64,000 nt of DNA from Peribacillus frigoritolerans (GTDB lineage Bacteria > Bacillota > Bacilli > Bacillales > DSM-1321): contig NZ_CP158190.1 in the NCBI RefSeq assembly GCF_040250305.1, positions 2,140,001-2,204,000 of the forward strand, written 5' to 3'. The position numbers were made by a program, and so were the translations under genes. The notes below the pieces were generated by a model. It had not been told where the DNA came from, did not search any database, and worked only from the letters and a program-made list of their open reading frames with translations. The first letter of the stretch is position 1, and each line of letters begins with the position of its first letter. Below are positions 52,684 to 62,159 of this stretch, piece by piece.

Positions 52684-53697
52684 ATGAAAAAAATGGGGAA
52701 GATATTTTTGACGGGCTGCTTTTCGCTGGCGATGGCTGCCGCTTTTGTCGCAAAGCCTGTTACGGCAGATGCGGAGGAAAAGCTCAAGGAGGGAGAGAAG
52801 TTTAAACTCACCATTCTCCAAACGAATGACTTTCATGGTCATTTGGATGACATCGTCACGCTGGATGATGGAACCCTTCATCACAATTCTATTGCGAAAT
52901 ATGCCACCATCATTGAAAATGTGCGCAATGAAGAGGAGAATGTGCTTCTCGTCGATGGCGGGGATGTCTTCCTGCGCGGAGAGTTTCAAGCGGGTCAAGG
53001 AGAGTTGGAGACGTCCCTTTTGAAAGCTTTGGACTATGATGCGATGGCTCTCGGAAACAACGACTTCCGCGTTTACCCTGCCGGGGAGGGCACACCGGAC
53101 AGCCGTTATGAACAGATAAAGGATTACCACCGCAACGTGAATTTCCCCATCCTTACTGGTAATGTCATTGACAGGGAAACAGGAAAGTACATACAGAATG
53201 TCAAACCTTGGAAGAATTTTACTTTCACTGGCGTTAAAGTCGGCATGATCGGCCTTACTTCGATGAAGCCGGAAATTCGCGGTTGGGATGATGTTGCAGA
53301 CCTCGATTTCATCGAACCGGTTGAAGCGTTGAATGCGTTGCTTCCTGAAGTGAGTGAAAAGTCAGACGTTAACATTGTCCTTTCGCATGCCGGAAATCCC
53401 GAAGACCATAAGCTGGCTCAGGTTCCCGGAGTCTCAGCGGTAATCGGCGCAGATACACACAAGGTCATCGAAACTCCCGAATACGAATTCAACGGAGAGG
53501 TGATGGTGCCAATTACTCAAGCCGGCGGAGAACAAGAACATTATTTGGGCCGCCTGAATTTGACTTTCGAAGTCGTTAACGCCAAAATGACTTTGGTCGA
53601 ATCCGATGGATTTCTCTACGACGTCACAAATGTTCCGGCAGACCCGGAGATACAAGCGATTATAGACGATTATCGTGCAGATTTGAAAGCGCAATAA
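52684..53697 (+). CDS. Secreted metallophosphoesterase, 5'-nucleotidase N-domain only
   Basis: 337 residues. Signal peptide 1-~30 (FSLAMAAAFVAKPVTADAEE). The metallophosphatase domain has all metal motifs: QTNDFHGH, VDGGD, GNNDF, LSHAGNPEDH and GADTHK. Typical 5'-nucleotidase/UshA proteins are ~550 residues with a C-terminal substrate domain, which is absent here. The coding sequence is visibly richer in G+C than its neighbours. It is likely phosphate scavenging with PhoX. ATG 52684 follows TTGGAGGAAA. Confidence 0.83.
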   Translation: MKKMGKIFLTGCFSLAMAAAFVAKPVTADAEEKLKEGEKFKLTILQTNDFHGHLDDIVTLDDGTLHHNSIAKYATIIENVRNEEENVLLVDGGDVFLRGEFQAGQGELETSLLKALDYDAMALGNNDFRVYPAGEGTPDSRYEQIKDYHRNVNFPILTGNVIDRETGKYIQNVKPWKNFTFTGVKVGMIGLTSMKPEIRGWDDVADLDFIEPVEALNALLPEVSEKSDVNIVLSHAGNPEDHKLAQVPGVSAVIGADTHKVIETPEYEFNGEVMVPITQAGGEQEHYLGRLNLTFEVVNAKMTLVESDGFLYDVTNVPADPEIQAIIDDYRADLKAQ

Positions 53698-54853
53698 TCA
53701 AGTCTTCATAATGCTATGAGGTATGGAAAAGCGAGATTAATCGCTTTGTCGTTTCTTTCTTAATTATGAAGTAAGTATGCAAGGGGTTGTCAGAAAGTCG
53801 GTGAAAACTAACTGACTGGCGGCCTTTTATTTTTGCTCATTTCCCGCCCTACGGACAATCATCCAGCTTAGTGTAGATTTTGTCTGTGTCGTTTAGCTTA
53901 ATTCCACTACTTGTTATAAAAGGATCGTTAGGAAACAATGCATTTCATATGCCATTGAGATTGCGAAGAATTTCACTAAAATTACCATGAAAATAAACTT
54001 CTGTAACTGATAAAATGACAATAATAAGACGCATCCTATTCCATAAATCAACCAATAAAAATATAATCAATAGGCTTTTATTCATCTATATAAGTTCCTA
54101 AATAAAAGCGGTGAAAAATAATTTATTCCTATTCGATTTGTGTAGACGGTGTAGCCTTTTTTATTTGCTGAAAATGGTTTGAAAGAGTACTAATGAGTTC
54201 ATTCACCAAATTTCATTATATAGCTATAAATTGATTTTAAACAATTCTCGATATCCATAAACAACCAGGTGTTTTTTAACCGCTGATGGTCATTATAAAT
54301 AAAGAAGAAGGGGCTACTGATTACGTATGATTCACATCATATAGTAAATGAGGTGTCGGTTAAAGACGTTTAACTTAACTACTGGTAGCTTCATTAAAAA
54401 ATCGATTCGAGCAAGGAGATGGTTCTCTTGCACGTAAAAGCAGAAAACTCATTCAATAATTGTCATTTATGCTTTGAAAGTTGAGGAAACTTTTAAGATA
54501 TAGGGGATGGTTGCTTTGGATGGTAAACTCTAGTCAGATACCAGTATTTACTCTAAAGTAGATGAGGTGTTTATCGCAGAGAATGTATGCTGATTCGAAA
54601 TGAAGCAAACCCCTTTTTCAGGCAGGGTGCAACTTTCCGTTGCATCCTGTTTTTATGTATTTTCTTGTTATCACTTGCGTGAGCTATTTTATTTTATCCC
54701 CACTTTACTTGTATATTTTTTCATTTTACCGTAACCTGTGCTGTTATCACTAAAAGCACCCAATAAGGAAAAGCATATGGGTAACAAGATGATAAAAAAA
54801 TAATACACTATTATCGGAGAAGACATAAATCAAACAAGAAGGATGGGATCCTG
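53698..54853. other. Long intergenic stretch without a clear gene
   Basis: Begins with a weak terminator AAAGCGA/TCGCTTT (53728-53747). No open frame with convincing coding character. An 18-codon frame from TTG 54436, with AAGGAGATGG upstream, is possible but unsupported. A strong orphan terminator CAGG.TGCAAC/GTTGCA.CCTG lies at 54623-54655. Confidence 0.4.
54623..54655 (+). terminator. Orphan terminator
   Basis: CAGGGTGCAAC / GTTGCATCCTG with TTTCC loop and TTTTT. No gene ends within the preceding 900 bases, so it may end a small RNA or a decayed gene. Confidence 0.8.
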
Positions 54854-55081
54854 ATGGTTGATGAAAATACACAAAAAAACAAACGGGAACAATGGAAAAA
54901 GCAAGTCATGAATAATCTGAAGAGGGAAGCTGTCAAAAATATCATAGCAGGAATGGGAGACCTAGCAAGATTAGATGCTAAAGTCAATAATACTTACACT
55001 GTATACATCAAGGATGGAAGAATGATAAAGCAAGCTACAAATGGGAAGTGTGTTGTCATTAATGGAAAAATCCAAGATTAA
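54854..55081 (+). CDS. Small hypothetical basic protein
   Basis: 75 residues, lysine-rich; N-terminal helix (KREQWKKQVMNNLKREAVKNIIAGM) and a C-terminal beta-rich part (NNTYTVYIKDGRMIKQ). No family recognised. GAAGGATGGGA precedes the ATG. It stands alone. Confidence 0.6.
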   Translation: MVDENTQKNKREQWKKQVMNNLKREAVKNIIAGMGDLARLDAKVNNTYTVYIKDGRMIKQATNGKCVVINGKIQD

Positions 55082-55205
55082 CTGAAAAGGGTTAGTAAAA
55101 ACCATTAAGGGTTCTTTTGGTAATTTAACTTCAGCTGCTCTTTCGGAAACACACTTATAAACCTATTCAGGGATATAACAAACCAATTTCATTTAAAAAA
55201 ATCAG

Positions 55206-55964
55206 TCATTCATCTTTAATATCATTTAAATGACCGGAACGTACCACTTTAGTTTTTAAATATTTTTCATTAAACTCGGAAATATCTCCCCATAACGGAA
55301 CTCTGCCTGCAACGTTGGCACCAGAGTTTTGAAGGGCTTCTAATTTTCTCGGATTGTTGGTGATAAGGGTGACTGGATTAGAGCGCAGTTTTTTTAACAC
55401 CCGAATGGCGTCATCATAGTTACGTGCATCATCCACAAATCCAAGCTCCAAATTCGCTTCCACCGTATCCAATCCTTTTTCTTGTAGAACATAAGCCATG
55501 GCTTTACTAAATAATCCGATGCCTCTTCCTTCGTGATTCGCTAAATAAAATAAAGCTCCGGATCCTTGAGTTGCAATCATTTTCATAGCCTGCTTTAATT
55601 GAAAGCCACAATCACAGCGTTTGCTGCCAAATATATCCCCAGTATGACAAATACTATGCATCCGGATAAGGGCATCGGAGGAGTTTTGAAAATCCCCATA
55701 CAGTAACACACTTGATTGCTGCATTTCCGCTAAGTTGGAAGAGGCTAAAGTTTCAATGATCTTTTCTATATTATAAGTGCCGTCACCACAAAAATGACCC
55801 GCCATATACTCACATCGTAACCAGCAATACCACTGGAATATAATTGTTTCGCCCTCTAAGTTTATGGGTAATTTGATTGGGCCGACTAAATAAATGGATG
55901 TTTCATCACTTTTAATAACGTTAATTTTTTCTTCTAATATCAATGCCACTTTTTCATTAATCAT
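55206..55964 (-). CDS. GTP cyclohydrolase II (RibA-type, monofunctional)
   Basis: 252-residue GTP cyclohydrolase II: zinc ligands in SICHTGDIFGSKRCDCGFQ (C, C, C), catalytic arginine/tyrosine region ALFYLANHEGRGIGLFSK, and the NNPRKLEAL loop. Converts GTP to the first riboflavin pathway intermediate. B. subtilis-type RibA is fused to RibB; here the DHBP-synthase half is missing and no other rib genes are adjacent, so it may be a secondary copy. GGGAGGAAG precedes the ATG on the minus strand. Confidence 0.85.
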   Translation of the reverse strand: MINEKVALILEEKINVIKSDETSIYLVGPIKLPINLEGETIIFQWYCWLRCEYMAGHFCGDGTYNIEKIIETLASSNLAEMQQSSVLLYGDFQNSSDALIRMHSICHTGDIFGSKRCDCGFQLKQAMKMIATQGSGALFYLANHEGRGIGLFSKAMAYVLQEKGLDTVEANLELGFVDDARNYDDAIRVLKKLRSNPVTLITNNPRKLEALQNSGANVAGRVPLWGDISEFNEKYLKTKVVRSGHLNDIKDE

Positions 55965-56670
55965 ATAAACTTCCTCCCGAATCTTCTAATACTACGATAA
56001 CGTTTACTAGTTCATCTCATATTGTACCCAATCCACTCTTTTGTGAATCTTTGATTTTAAATAGAAACAAAAGCTCCAAATGTACTAAAACTAAAGACAA
56101 CAACAAAAGGTTAACTCCATCTTTGGTGTGAAAACCCATGTCCATTTCTTATTTGAACAGTAACTCATATAACCTCAATAAAGCCACAGCACCGATTTTT
56201 CAAATGGAATTCGATAAAAAAAAACACTGTATCTCTTAATTTCAGTAAAAAGGATTGAGAGACATTATTGCATCGATGGTATTTGGGTTAGAAAGAAGTT
56301 TGTCTGCAGCTGCCTGTTTACCCGGGAAAATGATGTCTTTCCGTAGGAAATGTCCTGCGAAGTCTTTGGGAAGTTTTGCATCTGTCTATTTCTAAGATGG
56401 AAGGGACATGGTGTTTACATTCATGGTCATTTGTTGTACTTACGTTTATTTTACAAACTTCATCTAAGGAAAATGGTGATTTTTTAGATGATATTACCTT
56501 GCAGAATGATTTGGATTGTTGAAAATGCGGATACATCCATTGTCTTTCACGCTCACCGATTTTCCTTGTTTTCATAAAATTGGTAACAATTAAAAAAACT
56601 TCTTCAAATGAAAACAAAAGTGTTATACAATAAAACAAACATAAATAAAGATAAACGGGGGTAAAACAAA
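55965..56670. other. Intergenic between ribA-like gene and rhamnose genes
   Basis: No convincing gene on either strand; a minus-strand open frame at 56318-56638 shows no recognised motif or ribosome-binding site. A possible -10 (TACAAT) lies about 40 bases before the rhamnose gene. Confidence 0.4.
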
Positions 56671-58740
56671 ATGGTTAATAATTTATGGAATGATAAAGAA
56701 GCGTCAAAAGTAACATCCGGAGTAGAAGAACTGGTTTATCGGTCTAATTTAATCGGTACAGATCGAGCCGTCTGCAACTGGGGAGGCGGCAATACATCCA
56801 TGAAAACAATGGAAAAAGATTTTCGTGGCCGGGAAATTGAAGTCATGTGGGTTAAAGGAAGCGGTTCCGACCTTGCGACAATGAAAGCGGGCAATTTCAC
56901 AGGTTTGAATCTAGCGGATATTCACCCTTTAATCGAGCGTGATGAAATGCCTGATGCAGATATGGTTGAATATTTGTCACACTGCATGATCGACAGTAAG
57001 CATCCACGTATGTCGATTGAAACTTTACTTCATGCCTTCCTTCCCTTTAAACATGTTGACCATACACATCCAGATGCAATTATTAGTCTTTGCTGTGCAG
57101 ACAATGGAAAAGAAGTCGCCAATGAAATTTTCGGTGATCGTTTTGTCTGGGTACCATATGAGCGCCCTGGCTTCACTTTGTCTAAAATGATTGCAAAAGG
57201 TGTGAAAAATAACCCTCAGGCCGAGCTTGTTTTAATGGAAAAGCACGGATTGGTAACTTGGGGTGAAACATCGAAAGAAGCCTATGAAAAAACCATTTCG
57301 ATTATAACGGAAGCAGAAGAGTTTATTAAAAGCCGCCAGCATGAAGAAGATGCATTTGGTGGACAGGCATTTGACTCTTTACCTGAAGCAGAGCGCAAAA
57401 AGGTACTTGCTTCGATTATGCCGGTTATCCGCGGTGCTGTGGGCGAGGAGAAAAAAATGCTTTTAACCTTTGACGATGCAGATGATGTCCTGCAATTTTT
57501 GAATAGCAAAAATGCGGCAGTCTTATCACAAGTCGGTGCCGCTTGCCCGGATCACCTTGTACATACAAAAATGAAGCCGCTATACATTAACTGGGATCCT
57601 CAAAATGAACGAACAGAATCCTTGGTGGAAAAAGTTAAAACGGGTATTCAACAATATAAGGAAGAATATAAGCAATACTTCGAGCGCAATAAAAACGAAG
57701 GAGATGTGATGTTTGAGGCGGCACCACGAGTTATTTTGATACCAGGTGTCGGAATGGTCAACACAGGCAGAAACGTAGCCATGGCAAACGTGAGCGGAGC
57801 ACTTTACCATCGAGCGATTGCGGTTATGAAAGGGGCAACAGCACTTGGCGAGTTCGTATCTCTCAGTGAAAATGAGTCATATAACGTTGAATACTGGCCA
57901 CTTGAGCTGTATAAATTGTCTCTTTCGCCGGCAGAAGCGGAGTTCTCACGCAAAGTAGCCTTCATTACAGGCGGTGCGGGCGGTATTGGCAGCGCAACAG
58001 CACGGCGTTTAGTTTCTGAAGGTGCCCATGTAGTTCTAGCTGATTTAAATATTGAAGGTGCTGAAAAAGTTGCGGATGAAATCAATAAAGAATACGGGGA
58101 AATACGTGCTGCAGCTTTTAAAATGGATGTTACCAGTGAAGAGCAGGTACAGATTGCCTTTGAGAAATCAGCTCTTACATTTGGGGGAATTGATATTATC
58201 GTCAACAATGCCGGCCTTGCCACATCCAGCCCGTTTGATGAAACAACCTTAAAAGAATGGAACCTAAACATGAATGTACTGGGGACGGGCTATTTCCTTG
58301 TAGCACGTGAAGCTTTTAAGCAAATGAAACAACAGGGAACAGGAGGAAATATGGTATTTGTCGGATCGAAAAACTCTGTTTACGCTGGAAAAAATGCTTC
58401 TGCTTACAGTTCAGTCAAAGCCCTTGAAACACATTTAGCACGTTGCATTGCAGTGGAAGGCGGGGATTTCGGAATCCGTGTTAATTCTGTTTTGCCAGAC
58501 GCCGTATTACAGGGATCTTCCATTTGGGGATCGGGTTGGCGTCAAGAGCGTGCCGCTGCATACGGAATAGAGCCAGACCAGCTTGAAGATCATTACAAAA
58601 AACGTACGACATTGCTAGTAAATATATTCCCGGAAGACATTGCTGAGTCCATAGCGTTTTTCGCTTCATCAAAAGCAGACAAAACAACGGGTTGCATGGT
58701 CACTGTAGACGGCGGTGTACCTGGAGCTTTTAATCGCTGA
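56671..58740 (+). CDS. rhaEW: Bifunctional rhamnulose-1-phosphate aldolase / short-chain dehydrogenase
   Basis: 689 residues. N-terminal class II aldolase (~1-430): NWGGGNTSMK, zinc ligands in DHTHPDAII and the MEKHGLVTWG loop. C-terminal SDR (~430-689): ITGGAGGIGSATARRL, NNAGLA, active YSSVKALETHLAR. The aldolase cleaves L-rhamnulose-1-phosphate to DHAP and L-lactaldehyde, and the dehydrogenase oxidises lactaldehyde to lactate. This fused form is the usual Bacillus YuxG/RhaEW. GGGGGT precedes the ATG. The rhamnose isomerase gene follows. Confidence 0.92.
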   Translation: MVNNLWNDKEASKVTSGVEELVYRSNLIGTDRAVCNWGGGNTSMKTMEKDFRGREIEVMWVKGSGSDLATMKAGNFTGLNLADIHPLIERDEMPDADMVEYLSHCMIDSKHPRMSIETLLHAFLPFKHVDHTHPDAIISLCCADNGKEVANEIFGDRFVWVPYERPGFTLSKMIAKGVKNNPQAELVLMEKHGLVTWGETSKEAYEKTISIITEAEEFIKSRQHEEDAFGGQAFDSLPEAERKKVLASIMPVIRGAVGEEKKMLLTFDDADDVLQFLNSKNAAVLSQVGAACPDHLVHTKMKPLYINWDPQNERTESLVEKVKTGIQQYKEEYKQYFERNKNEGDVMFEAAPRVILIPGVGMVNTGRNVAMANVSGALYHRAIAVMKGATALGEFVSLSENESYNVEYWPLELYKLSLSPAEAEFSRKVAFITGGAGGIGSATARRLVSEGAHVVLADLNIEGAEKVADEINKEYGEIRAAAFKMDVTSEEQVQIAFEKSALTFGGIDIIVNNAGLATSSPFDETTLKEWNLNMNVLGTGYFLVAREAFKQMKQQGTGGNMVFVGSKNSVYAGKNASAYSSVKALETHLARCIAVEGGDFGIRVNSVLPDAVLQGSSIWGSGWRQERAAAYGIEPDQLEDHYKKRTTLLVNIFPEDIAESIAFFASSKADKTTGCMVTVDGGVPGAFNR

Positions 58741-58930
58741 ATAGGTTTTGCCTGTTTTCTTGGATTTTGTTGCTTTAAGTGGAGGGTTTGTCAAAGGCGA
58801 AATCAATCTATCCAAAAATAATAGATTAAGTATGTACTGCCCATTGTGATAAGTGAAGAATATATGATTTGGAAAAGGTAGTAGGAATCATGGAGTGAAC
58901 TATTCAATCCGTTAAAAAGGATGGGACGAT

Positions 58931-60184
58931 ATGACAATTAAAGAACAGTACGAAGCGGCGAAACAAGCGTATGCGAATTGGGGAATTGATGTGGATGCGG
59001 CACTCGAAACTCTGAAAAAAGTGCCTATTTCGATACATTGCTGGCAGGGTGATGATATTGGTGGATTTGAAGTGAACAAAAGTGAATTATCGGGCGGAAT
59101 TGATGTGACGGGGAATTATCCAGGAAAAGCCACTACGCCGGAAGAGCTACGCATGGATCTTGAAAAAGCGTTATCGCTTATTCCGGGGAAACATCGCGTC
59201 AATTTGCATGCCATTTATGCGGAAACAAATGGAGAAGCAGTCGAACGCGATCAGCTTGAGCCAAAGCACTTCGAAAACTGGTTGAATTGGGCTAAAGAAA
59301 ACGGTCTTGGTTTGGATTTTAACCCGACACTATTTTCCCATGAAAAAGCAGCAGACGGCTTGACACTTTCTCATCCAGATGAAGAAATACGTGAATTCTG
59401 GATAGATCATTGCATCGCCAGCCGAAAAATCGGAGAGTACTTTGGTCGTGAACTCGGCATGCCCTGCTTAACAAATATATGGATTCCAGACGGCTACAAA
59501 GATATTCCAAGCGACCGTTTGACACCGAGAAAGAGATTAAAAGAATCCCTTGATCGAATTTTTACGGCAGAAGTGGATGAAACATGTAATTGGGATGCAG
59601 TGGAAAGTAAAGTATTCGGTATCGGTTCCGAGTCTTATGTCGTAGGATCGCATGAATTCTACCTTGGCTACGCACTGAAAAATAACAAAATTTGCTTAGT
59701 GGATACAGGTCATTATCATCCGACTGAAACAGTATCGAACAAAATTTCTTCGATGCTATTATACAGTGATAAACTGGCACTTCATGTTTCGCGCCCGGTT
59801 CGATGGGACAGTGACCACGTCGTAATTTTAGACGATGAGCTTCGTGAAATTGCGCTTGAAATTGTTCGCAATGATGCATTAAACCAGGTGATCATTGGTC
59901 TTGATTTCTTTGATGCCAGCATTAACCGTGTTGCTGCCTGGACGATTGGTACGCGTAATATGATTAAAGCCCTCTTATATGCCTTACTTGTACCGAACGA
60001 TCATTTGAAAGAACTGCAAGAAAAAGGGGATTTTACTGAGCGACTGGCATTAATGGAGGAATTTAAAACCTATCCATTTGGTGCAATTTGGGATTATTAT
60101 TGTGAGAAAATGAATGTACCGGTAAAGGAAAGTTGGCTGACGCAAGTGAAAGAATATGAACGTGATGTTTTAGCAAAACGTTAA
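58931..60184 (+). CDS. rhaA: L-rhamnose isomerase
   Basis: 417 residues, full length. [14 protein letters not shown] near the N-terminus, [28 protein letters not shown] and [14 protein letters not shown] are typical of RhaA; the metal site is formed by glutamate, aspartate and histidine residues in [14 protein letters not shown] and [17 protein letters not shown]. Converts L-rhamnose to L-rhamnulose. The rhamnulokinase (rhaB) and mutarotase genes usual in Bacillus rhamnose operons are not seen. AAAGGATGGGA precedes the ATG. Confidence 0.93.
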   Translation: MTIKEQYEAAKQAYANWGIDVDAALETLKKVPISIHCWQGDDIGGFEVNKSELSGGIDVTGNYPGKATTPEELRMDLEKALSLIPGKHRVNLHAIYAETNGEAVERDQLEPKHFENWLNWAKENGLGLDFNPTLFSHEKAADGLTLSHPDEEIREFWIDHCIASRKIGEYFGRELGMPCLTNIWIPDGYKDIPSDRLTPRKRLKESLDRIFTAEVDETCNWDAVESKVFGIGSESYVVGSHEFYLGYALKNNKICLVDTGHYHPTETVSNKISSMLLYSDKLALHVSRPVRWDSDHVVILDDELREIALEIVRNDALNQVIIGLDFFDASINRVAAWTIGTRNMIKALLYALLVPNDHLKELQEKGDFTERLALMEEFKTYPFGAIWDYYCEKMNVPVKESWLTQVKEYERDVLAKR

Positions 60185-60262
60185 ATTAAGGTTATCCTGA
60201 ATCGGCAAACCGATGTGTGACTAATTCCGCTGAATTAATATGGGTCTATCGATTCGTCCCGA

Positions 60263-60313
60263 ATGATTGGTCTGGAAATTCCGAAGTATAACGAAGAGAT
60301 GGAGAAAAAGTAA
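60263..60313 (+). other. Short open frame after rhaA
   Basis: 16 codons (MIGLEIPKYNEEMEKK, stop 60311-60313), without a clear ribosome-binding site; possibly the end of a decayed gene. Weakly supported. Confidence 0.2.
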
Positions 60314-60385
60314 AAAAGTTTTTGTTTTAAATTAGAAAATTAATATAGTTAAAAGGAAAACTTATTAGAAAGGTAATTCCTTTAT

Positions 60386-60444
60386 AAAATATACCTATAA
60401 CGATCTATGACACAGGTCTTTCTATGGGTATATTTTATTTTTTG
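60386..60444 (+). terminator. Terminator after the rhamnose genes
   Basis: AAAATATACC (60386-60395) pairs with GGTATATTTT (60427-60436) and ATTTTTT follows; long loop with internal pairing. Confidence 0.7.
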
Positions 60445-61121
60445 ATTGCACGTTAATGAATAGACATGAAAGCTAGTCAATTTGTACTCGAAATGTTAAA
60501 TCAGGAATGAGAGTATCGTACACCATATTGATTTAATCTGTTGAAAATTAGACTGATGACTGAAGAAGAATCGTTAATGTAATGACGTAGACTGCTTTGT
60601 AATTTTCCAATACAACTAAAAATGAAACACTATGAGCAAGTGAAACTATATAAAAATATTATTTGAATTTTAAAAATGTTTGTAAAATTTGAATTGACAA
60701 ACCTTTCAAAAACAGTAAAAATCAATAATAAAAAGAAAAAAATGATGGGGTTCAATTGTACAATAGAGGTATTTTTAATACATATAAAAGAGAATGAGAA
60801 AGGCCTTCACTCTTGATGCTAAAATACGATTTTTCCAGTTTCCATTGCGCTATTCGTGTAATTTAGTAGATGAACAAAACAGAGAAGGTCATGGCTGGAC
60901 AATAAATTGTAGGGAAACCTGAAAGTATATAAAGGTTTCCTATTTTAGTAAAGAAAGTAAGGTTTTACTCCCGGAAAGATCTATCATTTATGAAACCGTT
61001 TTCTTAGAAAGAAGCAGCGGTAAATGTAACCGGATGATAAAAGCATTTCTTAAGTCATTCCTTCTTACAATTTCCATGATACGTGCTAATGTTTAGAATT
61101 TAAGAAAGAAGGTAGCTAATC
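60445..61121. other. Intergenic; possible small RNA unit
   Basis: No coding gene seen. A promoter-like TTGACA (60694-60699), 16 bases, TAAAAA (60716-60721) is followed by a strong terminator at 60910-60950 (TAGGGAAACCT/AGGTTTCCTA, TTTT), leaving a possible untranslated transcript of ~220 bases. Confidence 0.4.
60910..60950 (+). terminator. Terminator without an upstream gene
   Basis: TAGGGAAACCT (60910-60920) / AGGTTTCCTA (60933-60942) followed by TTTT; possible end of a small RNA. Confidence 0.7.
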
Positions 61122-62159
61122 ATGTTAAGGATGCCCATCTCTTTTATTTTGTTTTTATTTATACTAAGCGGCTGTGATCATTCTTCAGAATACGAGATTA
61201 TTTACAATGATGAAGAAAGTATCGACGTTACTACAAAACCTGTCGAGGATAAAAAAGATACATATACGATAGCTGTTATACCTAAAATTGACGGAATTCC
61301 TTATTTTAAAGCGGTAGAGGAGGGGGCGTTGGAGGCGGGAAAAGACTTAGGTGTGAAGGTCATATATACAGGCCCACCTACCCCCAGCTCTGAAAAGCAG
61401 GAAGAGATTATAACAAAATTAATTGAAAAAAAAGTGGACGTAATTGCGGTATCTGCAAATGATCCATATAAATTAGGTAGGGTGCTGCAAAAAGCAAAGC
61501 GTAAAGGAATCAAGGTGATCACCTGGGATTCTGATACTAATGCATCATACAGAAGCTTTTTTGTGAACATGATAGATCCTGAGATAATCGGCAGGCATGT
61601 AATGGATACTCTAGCTATTGAAATGGAAGAAAAAGGGGAGTTTGCGATTATGACGGGATCTCCTACCGCTGCCAATCTTAATACATGGATTGATTGGATT
61701 CAAATCCAACAAAAAGAATATTATCCAACTATGAAACTAGTTGAAGTGGAATATACAAACGAAGATATTCATAAAGCGTATAAGGTAACACAAAATTTAT
61801 TTAAAAAATACCCGGACCTAAAAGGAATTATTGGTATTTCAACGGTTAACCCTCCTGCTGCGGCTCAGGCTGTGAAAGATGCAGGTAAAATCGGCAAGAT
61901 TGCCGTAGTCGGTACATCGACTCCTAATTTAATGAATGAGTATTTACAGGAGGGTGCTGCCCAGACCATTACGTTATGGAGTCCACAAAAGTTGGGTTAC
62001 TTGACTGTTAGCCTAGCAAAAAACTTATTGATTGATGAATTTCCTTATGATGGACAGAACATTAAGAACATAGGTAGGATTAAATTCAACGGTGATATCG
62101 TCATTATGGGAGAGCCCATCGATTTTACAAAGGGAAATGTGAACCAGTATGATTTTTAA
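61122..62159 (+). CDS. Sugar-binding lipoprotein (Peripla_BP_4, RhaS/LsrB-like)
   Basis: 345 residues. Lipobox LSGC; a linker rich in acidic residues (~20-48), then a type I periplasmic-binding fold (TYTIAVIPKIDGIPYFKAVEEG, VDVIAVSANDPY, GIKVITWDSDTNA, GIIGISTVNPPAAAQAV, VVGTSTPNLMNEYL). Closest in pattern to rhamnose and autoinducer-2 binders. No ABC permease or ATPase follows; the gene instead overlaps a YesM-type histidine kinase gene by 11 bases. It therefore probably acts as an external co-sensor. Confidence 0.85.
   Translation: MLRMPISFILFLFILSGCDHSSEYEIIYNDEESIDVTTKPVEDKKDTYTIAVIPKIDGIPYFKAVEEGALEAGKDLGVKVIYTGPPTPSSEKQEEIITKLIEKKVDVIAVSANDPYKLGRVLQKAKRKGIKVITWDSDTNASYRSFFVNMIDPEIIGRHVMDTLAIEMEEKGEFAIMTGSPTAANLNTWIDWIQIQQKEYYPTMKLVEVEYTNEDIHKAYKVTQNLFKKYPDLKGIIGISTVNPPAAAQAVKDAGKIGKIAVVGTSTPNLMNEYLQEGAAQTITLWSPQKLGYLTVSLAKNLLIDEFPYDGQNIKNIGRIKFNGDIVIMGEPIDFTKGNVNQYDF

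Noticed and set aside
52654..53130. 158-residue open frame on the minus strand
   Set aside because: It lies opposite the 5'-nucleotidase gene, which has clear motifs; no ribosome-binding site or family.
56318..56638. 106-residue minus-strand open frame upstream of the rhamnose genes
   Set aside because: Cysteine/histidine-rich but with no start signal or recognisable family; probably chance.
57804..58271. 155-residue minus-strand open frame
   Set aside because: Antisense shadow of the rhamnulose-1-phosphate aldolase/dehydrogenase gene.
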